Origin: Ziziphus jujuba
Lineage: Eukaryota; Streptophyta; Magnoliopsida; Rosales; Rhamnaceae
Direction: 5' to 3'
Length of the DNA stretch: 64,000 nucleotides
NCBI RefSeq assembly: GCF_031755915.1
Contig: NC_083389.1
Span: 16,299,001-16,363,000, forward strand
This document shows positions 55,191 through 64,000 of this stretch, in pieces. A program made the position numbers and the translations under genes. Numbering within the stretch: the first letter of the stretch is position 1; each line of letters opens with the position of its first letter. The notes under the pieces are model-generated. The model searched no databases. It was not told where the DNA came from and saw only the letters and a program-made list of their open reading frames with translations.

Positions 55191-55447
55191 ATGTGTTTCG
55201 AACGGGAAAGGTAAAGCCCTAGTGTGTTCGAAAGCCTTGCTGTGTTTCACAAAGGAAAGGGAAAGGGAAAGCAGAAAAAATAAGTGTTTTGGTAGGGAAA
55301 AAAGATTAAAAAAAAAAAATAGTAATAAAGGGTATTTTAGTCCGGATGTCCTACAAGGTGGCTAGTTTTTTTTTTTAAAAAATTTTTTTCTATTCTTCAA
55401 AAAACTATTTACGGGATGGCTACTTTTCGAAAAAATCCATGATTTTT

Positions 55448-57750
55448 TTGGGTTAAATGCGCTTCACTGCCTTTTAATTTGAGCAAAACATTTGATATAT
55501 ATATATATATATATTAAGTTCTAAAAGTTACCTGTGACAAAATTGTTAAATGCTAAAATAACCCTAAATGTATCATCCATTTTTAACCCTAAATTCTATT
55601 CTTTACATTTTTTTTTCAATAAATTATGAGTTTTTGGATGATTTTGAGATGTTTCAATAATCATAAATAAAAAAAATGAAAAAATGATTTAAAAATGGCT
55701 GAACTGATTGAGTTATGTTAGGATTTAATGATTTTGTCACCAAAACCAACTTTTTGAAACTTGACAGTATTAAATGCAGAATAAAATTTTACAAGCCTCA
55801 AAATGAAATTTATCCAAACTAAAAGGTAATAAAGTGCTTGCAAATCTTCATTAGAAAAAAAAATATATATATATATATATAGATATATATATGAGAAAAT
55901 CATCTAAGGCTTGACTTTGCTCGACTAGCATCGGTCAAACAATTTCAAATTTGTTCCGTGTCTTATGACCGAACAATTTAGAGATTTTCCATCATGGAAT
56001 ATCAAATATGATTTTGCAAAATATGTATATATATATATATATAACTAAAGTGTTTAATAACCTACATAATACCAAACTAAAATTAAATGAAAAATCTAAT
56101 CGTTTAAAATTACTTTTAAAATTCCATTTGAATAATAATAAAATTAATAAAAATTTAATTTTTTTAAAAAGTGATTTTTTTTTTCGGTTTGAATATTTAT
56201 TTTGAGATGGAAAAGTTTGTACTTATAGAATTAAATTTTTATATGTGTAGAAAAGTTATTTATAAAGTGTTGTTTTAAGAATAGAAAATAGTTTTAGATT
56301 TTTTTTAAAATACTAATTTATGTTTAATTTATTATATAATATTAAATTTAATTATTTATAAGTTTCAACTTTTTTATTACTTATTAAATATTATGAAGAA
56401 AAATTTAATTTCTAAAAAAACTAATTTTAAAAAATTAAATTTTAAAATTAATTTCCTATTAAACTTTGATGGTCTCCATAAAAACTTCCTCTGCGGTGTT
56501 TAAAGGCTTGGATCCTTATTATGAATCTTGTATGAACGATACCTATCTCACTTACCGATTGCTCTGACAACATGAGACTATGTCCAACTTTTATGCACTG
56601 TCTTGGGCCGGCCTTCCTTCCTTACCTGGGCGTCGATGCTATTGGGCCTACCATTATAAAATTGGTCATGAACTGCGGCAATTACTAAATTAATACGCAG
56701 TGCACCAATAGAATAAAATTAATATTTTGGTATGTCTCCCCTATAAATTATATAGAACTAAATTGTTCCATTGCCACAAGGTAGTCCCACGGTAGGTGGT
56801 GTGTTCCCTACCAAACGTTGTAAAGTAATTAGTTTATTCTATGAAGGTTAAGTTAATTAAATAATTCGTTAACCAATGTTACGAGTCCTTGGTTTCCTTT
56901 TCATTTAGTTTTTTTTTATATTTTATGTATTTTATTTTATTTTATCGCTGATTGATAAATAAATTTGGAGTTATGGAATAGACAAAATATATAAAATGTG
57001 GTTTAACAATTTGATTATTTAAATTGTGAGCGAATTCATTTTCCTTATGTATAGTGGACCACCTTTTTTATCAAAAAGAAAAAAAAGAAAAAAGAAAGGG
57101 TTTTTCTACATGTCTTTCTATGATTATGTTTTGAAAATGGCCCATCTTTTCTTGGGTTTCTATGCCTGAATTATTTCATAGGCACATCTTACAAAAGAAT
57201 GGGCTCACTTGAACCGTTTAATATTGAAACATAATCTACCTAAACAAAACCGAAATAAATAAAATAAAATAATGCGCGAGAAAAAAAATTAGCAAGAAAG
57301 GAAGAGTTGGAGGCAATCATACGGCAAGATGAAAATTAAGAGTTGCTCTTTTTGTACAATCAAAATTTTGTCCCCAAAAAAAGTGTTTTTATATATTCAC
57401 CAAAAAAAAAAAAAAAAAGAAAAAAAGGTCTTTTCACTTAGCCGGATATATATTCGATAATCTTTTGACTTGTATACCGAACATACCATATTTATACCAA
57501 AAATATCTAATCAAATGAAAATATATATATATATATATATATGGTGTTAAAATAAATTTGATCTTATAAATAGAAACTCCCATAAATTAATAATTTGATC
57601 CAACCTTTTTTCAATCATTATAATGTGCGCGCATTTAGGTTAGATGTATAGGACCAATAAAGTAAAACCACTTTTTTTTCCATGGGAAATCCATATTATT
57701 AGAACTTTAATTCATAAATGAAAGATTTGTAAGAATCTGATTACATCATA
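55448..57750. other. AT-rich intergenic region after the MULE
   Basis: No gene recognised. It holds (TA)n at 55496-55513, 55864-55880 and 56025-56042. A less AT-rich block at 56490-56830 contains no readable coding similarity. Poly-A/G tracts occur near 57076-57100 and 57399-57427, and (TA)n at 57521-57541. Confidence 0.5.
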
Positions 57751-57754
57751 ATTA

Positions 57755-58145
57755 GCATCTCTATGGCAATATATTTTTTTTTCGATTATCGAAAAAAAAG
57801 ACAGAAAAATGGACATCTATTTAAAAAAAAATTAAATTAAATAGATCTGTTTAAACATTATGTCAAATTGATAGAGTAAGAAAAAAAAAATTGATATTGT
57901 TAAGACAATCCTTAATTTTTAGAGGTTTTGTAAAATATTATAAAGTTTCTTTGAAAATAATTTTTTTTAAAAAAAAGAAAAAATTTAATAAAATATATAT
58001 AATTAATTGATAACTATAAACAGTTTTTTACACATTATCATTAGAAAATAATTTTAAAATAAATAATATATTTATGCCATCTAAATTTAAATATTGTTAA
58101 TTTTTATGTCAAATAAATAACAATTCACATTCATTGAAAATGCTC
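57755..58145. mobile_element. MITE-family copy 2 with TTA target duplication
   Basis: The element is flanked by TTA at 57752-57754 and 58146-58148. The right end ATTGAAAATGCTC mirrors the left GCATCTCTATGG imperfectly. The body is colinear with 33040-33315 (shared CATTATCATTAGAAAATAAT and ATTTTTATGTCAAATAAATA). It is noncoding and of PIF/Harbinger type by its target duplication. Confidence 0.6.
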
Positions 58146-58752
58146 TTAGGCTTTCATAACTATATTGTTTTTCATCTTTTCTTCATGATATTCTAATTCT
58201 TTACTATAATAGTTAAGAGTTTTTCCCAATTGCTAAAAAAAGAAGGAAAAAAAAAGGAATAAGCAATCTTTTCATAATTGAGGTTGCATGCGTTAGTAGA
58301 TTTGGATTTTTTTTTTTCATGAGAATTATTTAAAGTCTACCCGTCAATTGGGCATTTTTCATAAGTTTTCACCAAATTAAAGATAATTATATTTTGATAT
58401 CTTTCACTTTTGAAATTTTATGACTTAAATTTTTAATTTAAAAAAATAATAATTTAAGCTTATAATTTTTTAATTTATTATGGATGGTCTTACTTTTGAT
58501 TTAATCATATAAATTGATAAAAGCTTTGTCAAAACATTAATCTATTTTCCCACATATTCATAGACTTTATTATTAAAAAAAATTCCTAGACAAAACCGCT
58601 ATCAATTTTTATGAAGAAATTGAGAATTTGACTAATTTATAATAAATTAAAAAATTAAAAATCTAAATTAATATTATTGAAAGTTGAAAATCTAAATTAT
58701 TAAACTACATAAATCATGAATCCCAAAGTGCAATTAACTTCCAAATTAACCT

Positions 58753-59448
58753 TTAGGCTTTGTTTGGAATTCTAAAAAAGGGTGACTTAAGAATATGTAA
58801 ACGAAAATAAAGAGGAAAACAACATGAAAGAAAAAAATTAAAATTACAAATCCATCTCATGTTTGGTGGTAAAATAAATGTGAGAGGAAAATAAAAAGGA
58901 AAAACATAAACTGCAAATAAAAGTAATAGAGAACCATAAATTGCTATCAATTTTTATGATTTGCCAAAGCTTTTCCAATTTGACAAAGTTCAAATTTAGA
59001 AGGTGAGGTGCTTTCCAAGGCTACAATGAATATTGAAGGTGAATGAAGAAGAACGAGAAGAACTGCTCTTTTGGGAAAAAAAAAAAAAATAATAAATAAA
59101 ATATGGTAGCTGGAGCTTCATTGAAGTGTTGTCGGAGCTGTTAAAATTTGATTAGAGATGGATGGTGTTTAGATTGTAGAAGAGGACAGAAGAAAAATGT
59201 GAGTATTAGGATATATCTGAAGAAGAAAAATGATGAGGGTGCGGGCAACTATTGACTCTCGATTCTTTTCCCTTCAAGGAATTTATGTTTTTCTCATCTT
59301 TTTAATGGAAAACCAAAATCCTTCATATGTGTAAAATTTTCCTTCTACATTTTCGTCCATTTTTTTTTTTTACAACCAACAGTATAATTTTAAATCGGTA
59401 AATTATAATTTTTTCCTTCATAAAATTCGAGTTCCAAATATAACCTTA
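58753..59448. mobile_element. Possible non-autonomous DNA transposon
   Basis: The left TTAGGCTTTGTTTGGAA and the reverse complement of the right, TAAGGTTATATTTGGAACTC, are similar and bound about 700 bp with no coding content. Inner sequence shows weak inverted similarity (AAGGAAAAACATAAA against GAAAAACATAAATTCC). No clear target duplication was found, so this is tentative. Confidence 0.3.
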
Positions 59449-59888
59449 CGATCTTAAAACCACTTATACATCATATTAGAGTGTAGTTTATAACTAATAT
59501 GAGACTTTCAACTTTGGATTACCTCCTTCGTCTTAGATTAACCTCCTAAATTGTGGCTATAGAATCCACCATAGTCCATTGCACTACCTTTCGCAGAACA
59601 TACACACTAGCTTAGTGGTTTGGCAGTCCATGAGCTCTCCCATTCTCTTGGGCCGTCAATTATTTCAAGGGAGATTTGGTCAAATACCCTTTTTTAAAGG
59701 ACTATAAGGATATTTGCCCTTCTCATCTCAAATGTTTTTGTTTTGCCCTTTAATTTTTCAATACTCCTAGATTACACTTTTCAAATATAAAAGAAAAGGA
59801 AAAAATTAATGAGACGTATTCCATTTTTTCTCTAACCTGGACGGACCACGAAGAAAAGAGGAAGAGAAAGTGAGAGAGAATCAGGTCG
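59449..59888. other. Spacer and probable promoter of the downstream chimeric locus
   Basis: No gene recognised. A GGGAGATTTGGTCAAATACC string near 59669, followed by CTTTTTTAAAGG, resembles terminal sequences of some plant MULEs. I could not find a matching inverted end in the window. Confidence 0.4.
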
Positions 59889-60107
59889 TTGCTAGCAATC
59901 GGAGGCAGAGAGAGGTTAGCACCATTTGAATTGAAGATGGAGAGAAGCCACCTCAAGTCGCCGATTGAGGATTCGAGAAGGCTTGCACTTTTCGGAAATC
60001 GGCAGTGGTTGTGTGGCGAAAACCTGATGGAGAACACCGTTGTGCTTTCGCTTACGGACCAAAGTGAGGGCACGATCGAAATTTCAACACAAAAGAAGCA
60101 TTTTGGG
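59889..60107 (+). CDS. Unidentified first exon of a chimeric locus
   Basis: The frame from 59889 (MLAIGGRERLAPFELK) or from the internal ATG at 59937 (MERSHLKSPIEDSRRLALFG) stays open to a consensus-like splice donor (TTTTGG|GTAAGTTTTC, about 60107). The composition is less AT-rich than the flanks. I do not recognise the protein. It may be the first exon or 5' UTR of whatever transcript runs through to 63399, or of a captured fragment. It has no similarity to the ORP sequence that follows. Confidence 0.35.
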
Positions 60108-60976
60108 TAAGTTTTCATTTCATCAGAAAAATAAAAAAATACACACTATAAATTTTCGTTTCCCTCCCCATTTTTTATCTTTCCTGTTCTTCTTTTCTCT
60201 TTTGTTTCTGACATTTTGTCTGAACCATGGCAATTTCAAGCTACATTGTCCCTGGGTATCTCCTATAATTTCTCATCAATTTCTCACTTGAATCGGGTAT
60301 TGCTTCAAAAAAATTTCAAAACCCATGCAATTTTTTTTTTTTTTGTTAGGGCATGGAAATAGGAGAAACTGTTATTTGAAGCTCAGTCCAATGGGATTCC
60401 TTATAAAAGGAGGTTTGGTGATCCTTCAAACGCTAACCTACAGTTCTGCTTCAAACAAATTTCATACTAGGAGCACTTTGGCTAGTTTTATATAAATCAT
60501 TTGTATTTAAAAGCTAGACACAATGTGGTATGCATATTTCATCTTAAACATAAAGGCATATATCGCACTCAAGCATTACTATACATAATTTGAAAAGGAA
60601 AATTGATGACATTATTATGGTATGTGCTGCAGTGACAATAAAAAGGATAGGTTTATAAATTTTGGAGAGAGTAATAGGAATTATTGTGAGAGAAAAGGAA
60701 CTTCATGCTTATTTTTATGATATTAAGACCAGTAATTATTTTCACCTAAAGATGACTACCTCAGCCAAAATAGTGCAGAATATATAGCTGGCAATATAGC
60801 TGGATTTAGCGTAATCCTCTATAGAAAGTAGCCCTGTAAGTATTAGATTGTGAGGGAGGAAAGGAGGAAGAACAAATGGTACCTAGGTTTAATCTATCTT
60901 CTATACGTCCTTTAACAGACTCTGGACATTCAAAACCTTGTGCATACATACTGAATATTCTTCATCTTTTTGGTGT

Positions 60977-62655
60977 CAGGTCAGTCATCATCCAATGATT
61001 GTTGCTTGCCACTGTGAGGGTAAACGATGGAAATTTTGAGGTGATAGCAATTTGAAGAGTAAATTTTAGGGTCACTCAATTCAGCTTGATCATGTTGTTC
61101 TTTTAACGGTGGAATTTGACGACAGAGAAATTTTTCAATGGAGTAAGGTAATGACTAATGATTCGACTAATATTCCTTTTTTTGTTTTTTGGTTAAAAAA
61201 ATATTTTTTATATTATTTATTCTTTGTTGTGTTTCTGTTCTTTTTTCTACCAGGTTACAACATCAATTAACAACCTTATATTGGGAAAGCTCTATTGTGA
61301 CCACTGTGGTACAATGCGTATACAGGGGAATCATAACTATTCTTGCAAGCTGAAATTCAAGGAGCAATCTATCATTGACCAAAATCCTCACCAGGTATTC
61401 TTTCTTTATCTTTTAATTTTCAAATGCTTTACTTGCATATAGTTTTATATGGATATTTGGAGGTCTTCTTGGATGACTGAAAAAAAAGCATGGCAATTTT
61501 TTTCTCTAAGAACGTAATTTGGCATAACTTCTTCAATTGTTTGGTTTGTTTCTTTGTGGGATGAGATATAATTATGTTGTTTAATAACTTTAATTTAATT
61601 TGATTGAAATTATACTAGGTGGAGGCTATCAAATTATTGAAATCTCTCTCCATATTTGTTGACAAAGGATTTATTTTATTTTTTTGAAAGCCTAATATAT
61701 GATAAAGTCCGAATAGCCTATAATCCCATTATATTGGATATATAATTCCTTTAGTTTCTGAATATGATGATACCAACTTTGAATCGTCCAAAGGGGTTGG
61801 AGTTGACAGCAACAGAAATTTTTATTAGTTAATCCTTTATAGGAGTTGAAGTTGTCTGCAAGAACAATATGTATGGATTATGAGAGGCGGAGCATGAATC
61901 ATGTTCTTACCCCTTTGGTTTTATTTTGCTTCTAGAAGAAAGGTGTTTTTTCTTTTTCTTTTTTTAAATAAATACATCAAACCAAAGGATTCTATTTTTG
62001 GGTGAACAGAATGGATTGAGGGTATAGATTCTGTTAATAAGTACTATAATATTGTTAACAAGCTTAAGGATTGTTCTTTTAAAATTATTGCTGTTTTCTT
62101 TTTCGGTCAGGTATGTGGTTTAGTTCAAGATAGAAATGGAAAAACGATAGCAATACTATTTGGAAAATGGGATGAGAGCATGCATTATGTGGATGGAAAT
62201 TGTTCTGGGAAGGGAAAAGGATTGGAATCTTGACCTGATGTCCAGTTGCTTTGGAAGAGGAGCAAGCCACCCCAGTTTCCTACAAGATATAACTTGACAC
62301 GCTTTGACATCACCATGAATGAACTCACCCCTGGATTAAAGGTAGTTTCAATGACTTCATTACTATTACTTAATGCGCAGGTTTGAAACACTACACTGGA
62401 ACAATTTTTCTTTCTTTTTTTCTTTTTCCCAATTGGATTTTTAGAATGGACATGAATTGATGAAAAGAGATTTTAGAACATGCAAACAAAATAAAATCAC
62501 TCAAGTGCTTTTAATTTTACTATTGTGTGAGTGGATGAGGACTTCTTAATCTTGATTTTAGTTGCAGGAAAAGTTGTCCCCTATAGATTTAAGGCTCAGG
62601 CCTGATCAAAGGTATCTAGACATTGATTGCTACAACTTTTTATCCCTCACCACAG
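60977..62655 (+). pseudogene. ORP: Decayed segment of an oxysterol-binding-protein-related protein (ORP) gene
   Basis: ORPs are lipid-transfer proteins with an OSBP ligand-binding domain. Four exon remnants keep the family order and splice borders: 60977-61147 (QVSHHP-MIVACHCEG, the OSBP signature with its second Pro lost), 61254-61394 ([37 protein letters not shown]), 62111-62341 ([28 protein letters not shown]) and 62568-62655 (LRLRPDQRYL). Breaks: TGA at 61037-61039 and TAG at 61067-61069, both where the family has Trp, and TGA at 62231-62233. The PH domain and N-terminal half of the OSBP domain are absent. The last exon drifts into unrelated sequence after RYL. Retained introns show that this is a genomic fragment, not a retrocopy. 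It is nonfunctional as an ORP. Confidence 0.85.
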
Positions 62656-62718
62656 GTAACATACATTTACATAACCGTTGTTGTTAAATTATTCATTTAA
62701 GTTATAATTTCCTGAAGC

Positions 62719-63399
62719 TTGTATCCCGAGGTACATAACAACATGTTGATTATTATGTTTTCTTTGTGGCTTGAGAGTAAGTTGGCTTTTAGGAAACCAG
62801 AAATACTACTTCGGTTGGGGAAACCAGAAAAGCATATGTGGATGCAAAGAGGCTGGGGACTTTTTAGAAAGAGTTCTTATGGGGAAATACTACTTTGGCT
62901 TACATATAAAGCATATGTTAAGGATGAAGAGGATGACAAAGCTGAGGCAGAATCCACTGACATTGATGCTTTGGATTGTGAAAGAAGAAACAGAGTATTC
63001 TAAAGAAGCAAATAAAGAGTCATTCATGGATGTCTTAGTTGCTTTAATTGCGAGTGAAGAATTTCGAGGAATAGTAGCGTCAGAAACCGGAACTACCAAA
63101 ATATTGAATAATGTTTTAAGGGTAGAATCAAGAATATCAATGTCGCGTGGTCTTAATGATGAATCCGCACCCCAAGATTCAAACAATAGTTCAGAACGTT
63201 CCCAAGGTAATTCTTTGACATTACTTTCAGTTTAATGCTGGTTTGTAAACTTTTAATTTCCTAATGCATGATGAGAAAAAACTTGTGATTTATAGGATCA
63301 GCCTTATTTTGGCTTGCTGTGATTACAAGCATATCAATGCTAATTGCGATAAATATAGGTGGTTCAAGTCTTTTCAATCCTCGATATTGCAATGTGTAA
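62719..63399 (+). other. 3' exons of unidentified membrane-anchor-like protein fragment
   Basis: An open stretch to 63206 (…FMDVLVALIASEEFRGIVAS…SSERSQ) ends at a donor AAG|GTAATT. It joins in phase to 63296-63399, which encodes GSALFWLAVITSISMLIAIN, then IGGSSLFNPRYCNV and TAA. The last exon is one strong hydrophobic segment, like a C-terminal tail anchor. Upstream, two overlapping frames (62719-63003 and 62771-63206) each look partly coding; one has an acidic KDEEDDKAEAE run, which suggests a frameshift. I do not recognise the family. It is probably the 3' end of another gene joined to the ORP fragment. Confidence 0.4.
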
Positions 63400-64000
63400 C
63401 TTAGAAGGAACTAATTTTTAGTCATTTTACTTCATCAATTAATTCTTCAAATCATAAAGGTCAGTTCACAAAATTAGATGCTTAGAAAACTGTCTTATTC
63501 CATGGCAGGCGGGGCAACATTTGTTGTTTATATATTGATGGTGGATTCACCAAGAAAATGAAAATAGTTTTTAGCAATTTTATAGTTGTTAGTAGAGGAA
63601 TGTTCTATTGGCGGCAGAGAATTTTTGCTTCTTGTCAAAGCTTTATATACAGCAAGTGGAAAAAATCATCTTGTAATATTCTCTAGTTTTTATTCATAAA
63701 ACACTTGTACATTTTGGTCTTACTAATTCAGATTTAGTTTTTAGTTTTTCTACATGATTCTCATTTCAAGAGGAAGTTTAAGGATCCAATTTCATTATTA
63801 AATTCTCCATATTTTTTGAGAAGTGGAAAAGCAAGAAATAAGAAGGATGAGAATTTAAATGGTAATTGAGTTCTCAAATATTGGCTCTCTAGTTTGGGAC
63901 CATTTAAACTTGTTTGAATGGTATGCATTGAAATTTAGTTAGTTTTAGATTGGAGACTATTCCCAGCTTGAAAGCTTCTTCCAATCTCTTTTAGATATGC
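63400..64000. other. 3' flank of the chimeric locus
   Basis: AT-rich sequence with possible polyadenylation signals (TTCATAAAACA near 63695). Nothing else is recognised up to the window edge. Confidence 0.5.

Larger units (their letters stand above)
51546..55438. mobile_element. 3.9-kb Mutator-like element (MULE) with 9-bp target-site duplication
   Basis: Left end GGGTTTTTTTGAAAAGTAAC CACCCCGTAA and the reverse complement of the right end, GGATTTTTTCGAAAAGTAGC CATCCCGTAA, pair as ~110-bp inverted termini (about 51546-51660 and 55328-55438). Both run on to ATGAAGAATAGAAA and ACTAGCCAC. The flanks are ATAATTTTT on the left (51537-51545) and ATGATTTTT on the right (55439-55447), a 9-bp duplication with one mismatch, the length expected for Mutator. 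Inside are a short transposase-like reading frame (52276) and apparently host-derived segments. There is no full transposase, so the element must be non-autonomous. Confidence 0.8.

Noticed and set aside
58753..58950. Hydrophobic 65-residue minus-strand ORF (possible membrane protein)
   Set aside because: The hydrophobicity comes from AT-rich codons. It starts inside a candidate transposon end and has no conserved motif.
59750..60118. 122-residue minus-strand ORF opposite the first exon of the chimeric locus
   Set aside because: No recognisable motif and no supporting signals. The plus strand has an open frame ending at a good splice donor, which is the better explanation.

Overview
The window is a piece of an AT-rich flowering-plant nuclear genome. 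Genes are split by GT-AG introns, homopolymer and (TA)n runs are dense, and the gene families and MITE/Mutator-type transposons are those of plants. The proteins look like those of a eudicot, probably a rosid. I cannot fix the species by eye, and no bacterial, organellar or viral replicon is visible.

Layout. (1) 3-9755 (+): the 3' part of a gamma-clade RNA-dependent RNA polymerase (RDR3/4/5 type, catalytic DFDGD) in 15 visible exons. Its 5' end lies outside the window. (2) 14243-15364 (+): a complete two-exon plant O-methyltransferase. It sits behind a 1.6-kb foldback-like AT-rich repeat and a triplicated 24-bp promoter repeat. (3) 18746-23299 (+): a complete 19-exon cytosolic-type NADP-malic enzyme of 591 residues. 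(4) 25210-29661 (-): a complete 11-exon 2-oxoglutarate/Fe(II) dioxygenase of 338 residues. (5) 39412-39771 and 47541-47858 (-): two small intronless RING-H2 E3 ligase genes that look like paralogues. The second has a tandemly duplicated upstream region. (6) Most of 29.7-59.6 kb is gene-poor, AT-rich and rich in transposon remnants. (7) 59889-63399 (+): a chimeric locus made of a 5' exon of unknown origin, a decayed oxysterol-binding-protein-related (ORP) segment with in-frame stops, and a 3' tail encoding a membrane-anchor-like segment.

The most interesting structures are two Mutator-like elements carrying host-derived sequence. One spans 51546-55438, with ~110-bp inverted termini and a 9-bp target-site duplication with one mismatch. 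It holds only an N-terminal transposase-like scrap plus a duplicated exon that reads like a chloroplast transit peptide. The other spans 42501-43665, with ~230-bp inverted termini enclosing the first exon and apparent 5' UTR of an MRS2/CorA-type magnesium transporter. The 59.9-63.4 kb chimera may be a third product of the same kind of shuffling.

The intact genes (small-RNA polymerase, methyltransferase, malic enzyme, dioxygenase, RING ligases) look like ordinary, functionally unrelated neighbours. I see no operon-like pathway cluster and no convincing new molecular system. What is new here is most likely the gene-fragment capture.
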